Positions 1-6,980 of a stretch of DNA of 16,220 bases are shown here, in pieces. This DNA is from UBA1724 sp016302315 (lineage in GTDB: Bacteria; Verrucomicrobiota; Lentisphaeria; Oligosphaerales; Oligosphaeraceae), in NCBI GenBank assembly GCA_016302315.1, contig JAEDNW010000044.1, forward strand, positions 1-16,220. The letters run 5' to 3'. Each line of letters starts with the position of its first letter. Positions within the stretch are counted from its first letter, which is position 1. A program made the position numbers and the translations under genes. The notes under the pieces were generated by a model, which was not told the origin of the DNA, did no database searches, and saw nothing but the letters and a program-made list of their open reading frames with translations.

Positions 1-1
1 A

Positions 2-226
2 CAGGCCGCCGACGCCCTCTATCCCCATCTTCTGGTGGATCCGGAAGACTACGACGCCGAAGAAGACGAGGAGGAGGAACTCCTGGGCTGCGACTGCGGC
101 TGTGAAGACGACGACTGCGACTGCGGCTGTGAAGACGACGACTGCGACTGCCACCAGGAGGCGGAGCCCCCCAGGAAAAAGGCTTCCCCTTCCCGGAAGG
201 CCCCCAAGAAGAAGTCTTCCCGGTGA
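2..226 (+). CDS. C-terminal end of an unknown protein with Cys/Asp repeat tail
   Basis: The frame is open from the left edge and ends at TGA 224-226, so only the last 74 residues are seen. They begin QAADALYPHLLVDPEDYD, then an acidic run, then a tail in which CDCGCEDDD occurs twice in tandem, and finally a Lys/Pro/Ser-rich end. The Cys/Asp part comes from a perfect 27-base tandem repeat. I do not recognise the family. The Cys pairs could bind metal and the basic end could contact nucleic acid, but both are guesses from composition. The stop overlaps the GTG start of the next gene by 4 bases (GTGA), so the two are probably translated from one message. The function of the missing N-terminal part is unknown. 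Confidence 0.65.
   Translation, partial: QAADALYPHLLVDPEDYDAEEDEEEELLGCDCGCEDDDCDCGCEDDDCDCHQEAEPPRKKASPSRKAPKKKSSR
89..151 (+). repeat. 27-base tandem repeat inside the coding region
   Basis: Two perfect 27-base copies lie at 89-115 and 116-142, followed by a 9-base partial third copy. The length is a multiple of three, so each copy adds nine residues (CDCGCEDDD) without a frameshift. Such a repeat can expand or contract by slippage. Confidence 0.9.
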
Positions 227-1077
227 GTCCGTCTGCTTCCCCTTCCTTTGCCGGTGACGCCGCAGGAGAAGCCTGTCGGGAGGATTCCCTTCCGTGGCTT
301 CTGGTGGCGGACGCCCATGTGGCGGACGGATCCCCTTCCCTTTCCCGGTTCCAGGCCATGCTTTCCCTTCTGGAACAGTGGGATTGTCCCCTGGTGTTTT
401 TGGGGGACATCATGGAATTGTGGATTGGCCTTCCCGGCTTTCAGAGTCCGGCGCAGGAGTATTTTCTCTCCTGGTGCCGGCGAGAGAGCCGGCGTCGCCG
501 CATTTTGTTTTTGGAAGGGAACCACGAGTTTTTCGTCTCTTCGGAGCATGGGGATTCCTTTTCCGGCGTAGGGGGAGACCTGTTCCGGGAGTCCGGGGTG
601 TATCTGACCCACGGGGATCAGATTGCGGCCTCGCCCTCCCACCTCTGGTTTCGGCGGTGGAGCAAGGGGCGCCTTGCCCGGTTCCTGCTGCGTTTTCTTC
701 CCTTTTCCCGGAGCATCGTCCGTCTCCTCAAAAGCCAGCTGGAGAAGCGTGGCCGGAAGCGGGCCCGTTTTTTTCCCTCCCAGGCCATTGTCTCCTGGGG
801 GAAGGCCGTGAAGGCGGCGGAGACGCCTTGCCCCCGGGCGCTGCTCATGGGGCACTTCCACCGTTCCTTCCAACTCCGCTTCTCCGACGGCACCCTTCTG
901 GCCGCCCTCCCCGCCTGGAAAGACCATGGCGAAGTGGCCCTCTACTTTCCGCGACAGAACCGCCTCCTCTTCCGAAACTGGCGCGACCTGTCGCCGTACC
1001 TCCCAAAGCCTGACGGCAAATCCCAAGCAACCCCCAAACCCAAGAGCAAGTATGGTCAAGAACACTCTGCGCCCTGA
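223..1077 (+). CDS. lpxH: LpxH-like UDP-2,3-diacylglucosamine pyrophosphatase (metallophosphoesterase)
   Basis: By family this enzyme cleaves UDP-2,3-diacylglucosamine to lipid X and UMP in lipid A synthesis, at the cytoplasmic face of the inner membrane, using Mn. The calcineurin-like metal ligands are all visible: D30-A-H32, GD62-IMELW (LpxH has GDLFEAW), GN100-H101-E, H130 in THGD and GH211-F-H213. Their spacing closely matches that of E. coli LpxH (D8, H10, D41, N79, H114, H195, H197), which favours LpxH over other phosphoesterases. It is 284 residues against about 240 in E. coli; the excess is about 20 residues at the N-terminus and a Lys/Pro-rich tail of about 30. The GTG start is preferred because it overlaps the preceding stop (GTGA) and the only later start codons fall within the strand leading to D30. 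Its 3' end overlaps the fucI start by 26 bases. A relative with another nucleotide substrate remains possible. Confidence 0.8.
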   Translation: MSPSASPSFAGDAAGEACREDSLPWLLVADAHVADGSPSLSRFQAMLSLLEQWDCPLVFLGDIMELWIGLPGFQSPAQEYFLSWCRRESRRRRILFLEGNHEFFVSSEHGDSFSGVGGDLFRESGVYLTHGDQIAASPSHLWFRRWSKGRLARFLLRFLPFSRSIVRLLKSQLEKRGRKRARFFPSQAIVSWGKAVKAAETPCPRALLMGHFHRSFQLRFSDGTLLAALPAWKDHGEVALYFPRQNRLLFRNWRDLSPYLPKPDGKSQATPKPKSKYGQEHSAP

Positions 1078-2932
1078 TTTCAACAAGCTCGCCAAGACCG
1101 AGCGTTCCTTCCAGGAAGCCGACAAGAAGGTCCTGGGTCCCACCACTACCATTGCCATCACCCCTGTGGCCGACGGCCGTGTCGGCGCCCACGAGGACAA
1201 TGTGGAGCGCACCTGGCGCATGGTGGAGAAGGTCTATGACCTGATCACCGACAACGTCCGGCTGCCCGACGGCACCCCGGTCCGGGTGGTGGTGGCCCCG
1301 GAGATTGTCTACGGTGCCCGCACGGCGGCCCGGGCCCAGGAATACTACGCTTCCCAGGGCGTTTCCGCCAACATCTGGGTGGGCCGTTCCTGGAGCTATG
1401 TGGACGAGCTGGTGGGCGCCGGCATGGGCATCGGCTCCTCCGAGTGGCAGCAGTGCGCCTACGGTCTAAACCAGACGGACCGTCCCGGCGCCGTGTGGCT
1501 GAAGGCCTTCTGCGCCTGCATGGACGAGCGTCGCCGTCCCATCTTCTGCGTCTATTCTCCGGATCTGGAAGATGAGGAAGGCCCCCTGAACGAGTATGTC
1601 TCCACCCGTCTTCTCCGGTTTGCCCGGGCGGCGGCGGCGGTGGGCTACATGCGCGGCAAGAACTACCTCTCCGTGGGCGGCGTGGCCATGGGCATCATCG
1701 GCAGCGATGTCCGCCGAAATCTCTTCTCCCAGTATCTGGGCATGGGCGTGGTCTCCGTGGACCAGTGCCTCCTCAACGGCCGCATCGACGCCAACTGCTA
1801 CGACCACGAGGAGCTGGCCCGGGCCCTGAAGTGGTTCAAGCAGTTCAAGAAAACCTGGCTGAACAAGCCGGAGGCCCGGCGCTTCGGGCTGGACAACGAT
1901 GCCCTGGTGGAGAAGTGCCTGAAGATGACCATCATCTGCCGGGATCTGCTCCATGGCAATCCCCGCCTCTGCGATCCCAAGGTGGCGGCCAAGCAGGGCT
2001 TTGAAGCCAATGTGGAATTCGCCCAGGGCGTCAACGCCATCGTGGGCGGCTCCCAGGGCCAGCGCCAGTGGACCGACTTCAATCCCAACTTCGATGTCAC
2101 CGAGAGCCTGATCAACTCTTCCTGGGACTGGAACGGCTTCCATGCCCCCACCCCCTGGGCCACGGAGAATGACTCCAAGAACGGCATCGGCATGCTCTTC
2201 GGCAACCTGGTCACCGGCGGTGCTCCCCAGCTCTTTGCGGACATCCGCACCAACTGGACCTGCCAGTCCATCAAGAAGGCCACGGGCGTGGATGTGGCCA
2301 AGATCTGCCCCAACGGCATCATCGACAAGCGCAACTCCGGCGCCGCCGCCCTGGAATTCGGCGTGGATCTCTGGAAGCTGGCCAAGACCACCCCGGCCAA
2401 GACCTCCATCCAGGAACTGTGGAAGATGTACAACGGCAGCAAGAAGCTCCAGGACGCCCTGCTGAAGGCCCTCCTCCAGAGCACCAACTACATGAATGCC
2501 GCCCTCACCTACTTCCCCGGCGACGGTCTCTCCAGCCAGTTCACCACCCCCGGCGGACTGCCCATGACCTCCTACCGCATGAACTGCGTGGACAACATGC
2601 TCACCTTCTCCATCGTGGAAGGCGAATCCGTCCAGCTGCCCAAGAAGGTGGAGGAGCATATCAAGAAGGTCACCGATCCCACCTGGCCTCAGACCTTCTG
2701 GACGCCCCGCGGCATGACCTCCTTCGAGTACATGAACAGCATCGGCCCCAACCACGATGCCAGTTCCTACGGATTCATCGGCGCCGACCTGGTCACCCTG
2801 GCGGCCATGCTGCGGATTCCCGTGGATATGTGCAACGTGCCCAAGGAAGATATCTTCCGTCCCACCCTCTGGCAGCGTCTGGGCAACGACGACTTCCGCG
2901 CCTGCCAGTACCTGGGCCCCCTGTATCTCTAG
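1052..2932 (+). CDS. fucI: L-fucose isomerase
   Basis: The enzyme interconverts L-fucose and L-fuculose (often also D-arabinose and D-ribulose) in the cytoplasm, needs Mn, and is normally hexameric. Similarity to E. coli FucI is clear along the length: PVADGR near the N-terminus, TDRPGAVWL, LRFARAAAAVGYMRGKNYLS, GGVAMGI, QGQRQWTD, and the end DFRACQYLGPLYL. The metal/catalytic residues Glu337, Asp361 and His528 of E. coli correspond to E372 (ATEND), D397 (FADIR) and H568 (GPNHD). The protein has 626 residues against 591; about 20 extra lie before PVADGR. ATG 1052 is the last ATG that keeps that motif. No Shine-Dalgarno sequence is seen, and the start lies inside the preceding gene, suggesting coupling. 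No fuculokinase or aldolase gene adjoins it, but a GH151-type fucosidase lies about 9 kb downstream. Confidence 0.95.
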   Translation: MVKNTLRPDFNKLAKTERSFQEADKKVLGPTTTIAITPVADGRVGAHEDNVERTWRMVEKVYDLITDNVRLPDGTPVRVVVAPEIVYGARTAARAQEYYASQGVSANIWVGRSWSYVDELVGAGMGIGSSEWQQCAYGLNQTDRPGAVWLKAFCACMDERRRPIFCVYSPDLEDEEGPLNEYVSTRLLRFARAAAAVGYMRGKNYLSVGGVAMGIIGSDVRRNLFSQYLGMGVVSVDQCLLNGRIDANCYDHEELARALKWFKQFKKTWLNKPEARRFGLDNDALVEKCLKMTIICRDLLHGNPRLCDPKVAAKQGFEANVEFAQGVNAIVGGSQGQRQWTDFNPNFDVTESLINSSWDWNGFHAPTPWATENDSKNGIGMLFGNLVTGGAPQLFADIRTNWTCQSIKKATGVDVAKICPNGIIDKRNSGAAALEFGVDLWKLAKTTPAKTSIQELWKMYNGSKKLQDALLKALLQSTNYMNAALTYFPGDGLSSQFTTPGGLPMTSYRMNCVDNMLTFSIVEGESVQLPKKVEEHIKKVTDPTWPQTFWTPRGMTSFEYMNSIGPNHDASSYGFIGADLVTLAAMLRIPVDMCNVPKEDIFRPTLWQRLGNDDFRACQYLGPLYL

Positions 2933-2954
2933 GAGAGCCGCCAGGCGTCTTCCG

Positions 2955-3020
2955 CCCCGTCTCCCTTCTCTTCGCCCCGCCGTTTCCCTACCGGACGGCG
3001 TGAGAGAGGGGGAGATGGGG
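2955..3020 (+). terminator. Long imperfect inverted repeat after fucI (possible terminator)
   Basis: The outer arm CCCCGTCTCCC (2955-2965) pairs with GGGGAGATGGGG-type sequence near 3009-3020 with one G-U pair. A short TCTC/GAGA extension and an inner arm CGCCGT (2978-2983) / ACGGCG (2995-3000) continue the stem. No T-run follows directly; the next bases are C/T-rich. It may end or stabilise the fucI transcript, or be a structured leader of the epimerase gene, and the sequence does not decide between these. Confidence 0.4.
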
Positions 3021-3165
3021 GATGCAGGGCGCCTCTTTCTTCCCCCGGCCCCTCGATCCCGCCCGCCCTTTCCTGCCTTTTTTCCTTCGGTTTCCGGAAA
3101 GTGCGGTGTGGGTGGAAGGGTCCTTTCTCCGTATTGACCTTTCGCCTTCCGACTTTGGCTTTTCC

Positions 3166-4329
3166 ATGGACTTTCAACCTTACATCCAACGCTATGAGCA
3201 GGAGCTTCTGGAGCGTGTGATCCCCTTCTGGGAGGAGCACGCCGTGGACAAGGAGTATGGGGGATACTTCACCTTCCTGGATCGAGACGGCTCCCTCTAC
3301 GACACGGAGAAATACATGTGGATGCAGTGGCGCATCGTCTACATGTTCGCCACCCTCTACATGACCCCATACCGCCAGGAACGCTGGCTGGACATCGCTC
3401 GGCAGGGATACCGTTTCCTCACCGCCCACGGCAAATCCCCGGAGGGCACATACTACTTTGCCCTGAACCGCCAGGGCGAGCCCACCATGGCTCCCTCCAA
3501 TATCTTCTCCGAGTGCTTTGCCGCCATGGGCGCCGCCGCCCTCTTCCAAGCCACGGGAGAGGAGGAATACCGGCAGGAGGCCAGGAGCGCCATGGAAAAA
3601 TACATCGCCCGGATGGCCAATCCCAAAGGACGCTGGGAGAAATCCATGCCCGCCAAACCCCACCGCCTTTCCCATGGCCACTTCATGATGCTGGCCAATC
3701 TGGGCGTGGTGATGAAGGAGGCCCTGGGCACCGAGGAATACGAAGCCCAGTGCGACCAGGCCATCCACACCGTGCTGGAACGCTTCTGGTGCGAAGAACG
3801 CCAGATGCTCTTCGAGAACGTGAATCCCGACGGCACCTTCGACCTGGATTCCTGCGAAGGACGCTTCCTGAATCCCGGCCACGGCCTGGAATCCATGTGG
3901 TTCGTGATGAACTACGCCGAACGCCGCAACGACCAGGCCATGATCCAAAAGGCCGCCCACATCGTCAAGGCCCTCCTGAAGCTGGGCACCGACCCCAAAT
4001 ATGGCGGCCTCTTCTACTTCATGGACGCCCTGGGAAAACCCCATCTGGAACTCCAGTGGGACATGAAGCTCTGGTGGCCCCATAACGAGGCCATCCTGGC
4101 CACGCTCTTCGCCTACCGCCTCACCCGGGAACCCCTTTTCCTGGACAAGTTCCTGGAGATGGACCAGTGGGCCTGGAGCCATTTCCGCGACCCGGAATAT
4201 CCCGAGTGGTTCGCCTATCTGAACCGTCAGGGCGAGCCTACCCACACCCTGAAGGGCGGAAAGTGGAAGACCATGTTCCATCTGCCCCGCTGTCTGCTGG
4301 TGGCCATCCAGCAGATGAAAAAGATGTAG
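3166..4329 (+). CDS. N-acylglucosamine 2-epimerase (AGE) family sugar epimerase/isomerase
   Basis: AGE-family enzymes are cytoplasmic (alpha/alpha)6-barrel proteins that epimerise or isomerise free sugars such as N-acetylglucosamine, cellobiose or mannose. Family marks seen here are HGHF (H170, H172), NPGHGLESMW (H239), LWWPHNEA, EYPEWFAYLNRQGEP and KTMFHLPR (H372); the conserved His residues are those expected to do acid/base catalysis. At 387 residues it has the usual family length. The ATG at 3166 is chosen because the protein then begins at the first barrel helix (YIQRYEQELLERVIPFW); the frame upstream is Pro/Phe-rich and unlike the family. The leader is C/T-rich with no Shine-Dalgarno sequence. 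The gene lies 233 bases after fucI, so a sugar-catabolic role is likely. The actual substrate cannot be read from the sequence. Confidence 0.88.
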   Translation: MDFQPYIQRYEQELLERVIPFWEEHAVDKEYGGYFTFLDRDGSLYDTEKYMWMQWRIVYMFATLYMTPYRQERWLDIARQGYRFLTAHGKSPEGTYYFALNRQGEPTMAPSNIFSECFAAMGAAALFQATGEEEYRQEARSAMEKYIARMANPKGRWEKSMPAKPHRLSHGHFMMLANLGVVMKEALGTEEYEAQCDQAIHTVLERFWCEERQMLFENVNPDGTFDLDSCEGRFLNPGHGLESMWFVMNYAERRNDQAMIQKAAHIVKALLKLGTDPKYGGLFYFMDALGKPHLELQWDMKLWWPHNEAILATLFAYRLTREPLFLDKFLEMDQWAWSHFRDPEYPEWFAYLNRQGEPTHTLKGGKWKTMFHLPRCLLVAIQQMKKM

Positions 4330-4344
4330 AGGATTCTCCTCTAC
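4326..4344 (+). terminator. Stem-loop over the epimerase stop codon
   Basis: A perfect 8-base stem, GTAGAGGA / TCCTCTAC, has a 3-base loop and includes the TAG stop at 4327-4329. It is followed by CCTATTTC, a weak U-tract, so it may act as a terminator or protect the 3' end. Confidence 0.45.
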
Positions 4345-4376
4345 CCTATTTCACAAGCCCCAATCCCCGGGGGGAC

Positions 4377-4416
4377 GAGCGGGAGGCACCCCCTCCCCTC
4401 TTCCCCCCTCTTTTTT
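4377..4416 (+). terminator. Candidate intrinsic terminator between convergent genes
   Basis: The stem GAG-C-GGGAGG / CCTCCC-CTC with a 5-base loop (4387-4391) and one bulged C is followed by a C/T-rich run ending in six T (4411-4416). It lies downstream of the epimerase gene and faces the convergent permease gene, where a terminator is expected. Confidence 0.5.
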
Positions 4417-4464
4417 CCTGGCGGGAGGGCTATCCCTACCCCCTCTTCTCCCGCCATGCCGGGG

Positions 4465-5268
4465 CTAGGATCCCAGAAGATATCGCATCAGGTTGCTCAA
4501 GGCCCCCTGGGGGAGGAAGAGCAGGAGGGCCGCCAGGGCCGTCAGAATCTCCACGCTCTTGCGGAAGGCCTGGTTGGAGAGGCGTTTGCTGAGCAGCATT
4601 CCCAAAAGCGTCCCCAGGAAAAGGGCGGGGAGCAATTTGAGATTCAGGAGGAGGCTCTCCGTCGTGATCATATCCCGCTTCACCATAAGTGGCACCTTGA
4701 TCCAATTCATCACCAGGAAGAACCAGGCATTGGTGGCAATGAATTCCTCCTTGGGCAGGCCCATGGCCAGGAGATAGATCAGGGCCACGGGGCCGGCGGC
4801 ATTGGCCAGGGTGGTGGTGACGCCGGCCAGCAGGCCGAAGAAGAGGGCGATGCCCCACAGTCCGGCCTGGCTTTCCTGAGCCTTGCTCACCAGCAGCGGC
4901 AGGGCACTCTTCCATTGATTCAGCAGAAAGAGCACCAGGATGATCACCGCCGTGGCGTAGCGGATCACCGTGTCGTCCATCCAGGGGAATCCCAGCAGCC
5001 AGTATCCCAGAAGGATCCCCAGAATGGAGATGGGAAGGAGCCGGAGGAGCAGCTTCACATTGCAGTTGCGCTTGAAGCGGATAGCCCCCACCGCATCCCC
5101 TGCCACCAGAAGAGGAAGGAGGGCGCCGGTCGCCGTCCGGGCGGGAAGGACGCCTGCCAGGAGCGGGACGGCCAGGGAGCCCAGCCCGGGGATGCCGCAT
5201 TTGGCCATCCCCACCACAATGCCACAAAGGCCGGCCATAAGCCAGCCGCCGATAGAGAGTTCGTACAT
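4465..5268 (-). CDS. TauE/SafE (TSUP) family membrane permease
   Basis: TSUP proteins are inner-membrane carriers, some shown to export sulfite, sulfoacetate or similar organosulfur anions. The 267-residue product is almost wholly hydrophobic, with about eight predicted segments in two related halves. Each half carries a family-type Gly-rich stretch: GIVVGMAKCGIPGLGSLAVP near the N-terminus and FFGLLAGVTTTLANAAGP in the middle. The length is normal. The ATG at 5268 is preceded by a C/T-rich leader without a Shine-Dalgarno sequence. The gene is convergent with the epimerase and lies 236 bases downstream of the pseudopilin on the same strand. No sulfur-metabolism genes adjoin it, so the substrate is open. 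Confidence 0.85.
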   Translation of the reverse strand: MYELSIGGWLMAGLCGIVVGMAKCGIPGLGSLAVPLLAGVLPARTATGALLPLLVAGDAVGAIRFKRNCNVKLLLRLLPISILGILLGYWLLGFPWMDDTVIRYATAVIILVLFLLNQWKSALPLLVSKAQESQAGLWGIALFFGLLAGVTTTLANAAGPVALIYLLAMGLPKEEFIATNAWFFLVMNWIKVPLMVKRDMITTESLLLNLKLLPALFLGTLLGMLLSKRLSNQAFRKSVEILTALAALLLFLPQGALSNLMRYLLGS

Positions 5269-5424
5269 AGGAAGGAGGCGGAACAGGAAAGATTCGGGAG
5301 AGAGAGGGAGGGAGGCGTCGGAGGGGAGGAAAATCTCTCTTCCGAAAAGGAATCAGCCGGGGATGGCTCTGCCAAAACCCCGGCCTTGCTGCGATGGGCA
5401 TCACCGTCGCCCTCCCTCTTTCGT

Positions 5425-5450
5425 GTTTCCTCCGGCCAGGCCGGGGAAAC
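5425..5450 (-). other. Stable stem-loop downstream of the pseudopilin gene
   Basis: On the - strand GTTTCCCCGGCC and GGCCGGAGGAAAC form a 12-base stem with one bulged A and a tiny loop. It lies 55 bases after the pseudopilin stop. There is no T-run on either strand, so it fits a 3'-end stabiliser or factor-dependent terminator better than a classic intrinsic terminator. Confidence 0.5.
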
Positions 5451-5504
5451 CGGGGGAAGAAGGAAGGCACTGCGTCCCAGAGATGGGAGGGAAAGGATCT
5501 CGCC

Positions 5505-6335
5505 TTAGTAGGGCGTGACGTTCACACTGGGATATTCCTTATATCCGCTTTCGGTGATGAGCGCGCACTGGGTGACAGCGCCATTGCTTCCCATGCACCA
5601 CATCTCCGCCGTCTTGTCGGCGCTGAGCGCCTCGGCATGGCCATCCCAGAAGGCCATGTTGCACTGGTTGGCGTGATGGGCGCTCAGAGTGGACAGGTTG
5701 GGGTTGTACGTGTAGTCCCGGGGACCGACACAGGAGGCGCCCTTGTTGGTGGCGGCCCTATTGGAAGTCTGGACGGAGCATCCCAGGAGCCAGCGCTGGG
5801 CGGCGGGGACCTTTCCGCTGTCGGGGCGGAGTCCCGTGCCGCCGTTGTTCAGCATCACATGGATCTTGGGTTCGATGCCGCCCCAGGTGCAGTCCGCCTC
5901 GGAGTATCCCGCCGTGGTATTCCGGCAGGAAGGCATCCCGTAGGCCGTGGTCACGTGTTCCATCAGGTCCGTCTGGGGCTTTTCGCCCTTGAGGATGGTG
6001 CAGTGTTCCACGCCGGCCGGCCAGTATCCCAGGCCCAGGCATCCGTTTTCGGCATTGCCATTGTTGCGGGTATCCACATAGGGTTTTCCGTCGGAGTAGG
6101 CGGCAGGATAGTACCAGTAGGCGCCATACTGGGAGCCGGGGACAGTCACGATGTAGCCGTCGTAGTCATCAGAGTAGAGGAGCAGTCCCAGGATGCACTG
6201 CTTCTGGTTATTGATGCAGGAGATAGCCCGTGCCTTGGCCCGGGCCTTGGAGAGGGCGGGCAGCAGCATGGCAGCCAGAATGGCGATGATGGCAATCACC
6301 ACGAGCAATTCAATGAGAGTGAAGGATTTTTTCAT
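5505..6335 (-). CDS. Pseudopilin with H-X9-DG domain (type II secretion / PulG-like)
   Basis: The 276-residue protein starts MKKSFTLIELLVVIAIIAIL, a prepilin N-terminus with a short basic leader, the cleavage site before F5, Glu at +5 of the mature form and a hydrophobic helix. It should be inserted in the inner membrane, processed by a prepilin peptidase and assembled in a pilus-like filament. Near the C-terminus H221 is followed by exactly nine residues and D231-G232, the processing-associated H-X9-DG box common in Planctomycetes, Verrucomicrobia and Lentisphaerae, where such proteins exist in many copies. The residue before the cleavage site is Ser, not the usual Gly. Start 6335 is chosen because the 15 residues upstream do not resemble a leader. 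No other secretion genes adjoin it. A sigma70-like promoter precedes it at 6442-6469. What it carries or binds is unknown. Confidence 0.92.
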   Translation of the reverse strand: MKKSFTLIELLVVIAIIAILAAMLLPALSKARAKARAISCINNQKQCILGLLLYSDDYDGYIVTVPGSQYGAYWYYPAAYSDGKPYVDTRNNGNAENGCLGLGYWPAGVEHCTILKGEKPQTDLMEHVTTAYGMPSCRNTTAGYSEADCTWGGIEPKIHVMLNNGGTGLRPDSGKVPAAQRWLLGCSVQTSNRAATNKGASCVGPRDYTYNPNLSTLSAHHANQCNMAFWDGHAEALSADKTAEMWCMGSNGAVTQCALITESGYKEYPSVNVTPY

Positions 6336-6391
6336 TGTCTTTTCCCCAATGGGTAGAGGATTCCTGTGAGAGAGAAACAAGACCTAGAGTC

Positions 6392-6422
6392 GCCGGGGAG
6401 GAGGAGGCATCTCGCCCCCGGC
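6392..6422 (-). other. Stem-loop in the pseudopilin 5' leader
   Basis: GCCGGGG and CCCCGGC (7 bases) enclose a 17-base loop. If transcription starts near 6435, as the promoter predicts, this hairpin lies early in a leader of about 100 bases. It could also be a terminator for the upstream HTH genes, since a T-rich stretch follows on the - strand. Confidence 0.4.
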
Positions 6423-6441
6423 AACGCCAAAATCAGGGAAA

Positions 6442-6469
6442 AGTATAGGAAAATTCCAGGGGATTTCAA
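6442..6469 (-). promoter_or_regulatory. Sigma70-like promoter of the pseudopilin gene
   Basis: On the - strand TTGAAA (6464-6469), a 16-base spacer and TATACT (6442-6447) each match the consensus in 5 of 6 positions. The -35 box overlaps the TGA stop of the upstream HTH gene, so the pseudopilin can be transcribed separately from the regulators. Confidence 0.6.
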
Positions 6470-6978
6470 GGCTTTTCCTCTGGAAAATCCGGCCCTTTCC
6501 GGGGCACCGGGGGAGGAGGCGGGGTCTCCAATTCCTTCAGGATCAGGTCGGCGGTCTGATCCATGGCCTCCCGCAGTTCTCCCAGGAGACTGCCTTCCTC
6601 CCCGGGATAGCACTGGGAGACGCCGTAGACCATCCAGGCCCGTTCCATGCAAGTGTGCAGCGTGGGTGGCATCCGCCGCATCATCTCCGACACATTGATT
6701 TCCGGGGCGGAAAGGGAGAGCAGCCGGTGGTCGTATTCGTGGGCCAGGAAGGCCTGGATGCGGGAGATATGCCGGGGCTGGCACCGCAGCGAGATGCCCG
6801 CCTCCCATTTCCGCACTGTGGACCAGTGGATGCGCAGCACCTCCCCCAGCTGCTGCAGGCTGACGCCCAGACGGGTGCGATGCTCCCGGAAGTTCCGGCG
6901 CAAGGCAGGGGTGAAGACTCCCCGGAAGACTTCCTCCTTCTCCGGGGTTCCGGCAGTGGGCTTTTCCTTGGATTCCAT
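6466..6978 (-). CDS. HTH (XRE-like) DNA-binding protein, second of a paralogous pair
   Basis: This 170-residue protein has a probable helix-turn-helix at about residues 37-60 (LGVSLQQLGEVLRIHWSTVRKWEAG), where LxxLGE and WSTxRKWE are like XRE/Cro-type regulators. It shares with the upstream neighbour the segment GVFTPALRR before the helix-turn-helix, a Cys and His after it (CQPRH), and CMER in the C-terminal half. It ends in a Pro-rich tail. ATG 6978 is chosen because a strong GGAGGAG site lies just upstream, inside the end of the preceding gene, and only 2 bases separate that gene's TAG from this ATG. The pair is therefore one operon and probably a tandem duplication. DNA binding is inferred from the motif; target and signal are unknown. 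Confidence 0.8.
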   Translation of the reverse strand: MESKEKPTAGTPEKEEVFRGVFTPALRRNFREHRTRLGVSLQQLGEVLRIHWSTVRKWEAGISLRCQPRHISRIQAFLAHEYDHRLLSLSAPEINVSEMMRRMPPTLHTCMERAWMVYGVSQCYPGEEGSLLGELREAMDQTADLILKELETPPPPPVPRKGPDFPEEKP

Positions 6979-6980
6979 CG

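Noticed and set aside
49..1221. A 390-codon frame on the - strand opposite the LpxH-like gene
   Set aside because: It mirrors real coding sequence on the + strand, has Ser/Gln repeats only because it is the complement of the Cys/Asp repeat, and shows no family features.
1466..2755. A long - strand frame inside fucI
   Set aside because: It is fully covered by a strongly supported isomerase gene; its Gly/His/Val-rich product is an antisense artefact.
5394..6356. A 320-codon + strand frame opposite the pseudopilin gene
   Set aside because: The - strand encodes an unmistakable pseudopilin with cleavage motif and H-X9-DG box; the + frame has no recognisable domain or ribosome site.
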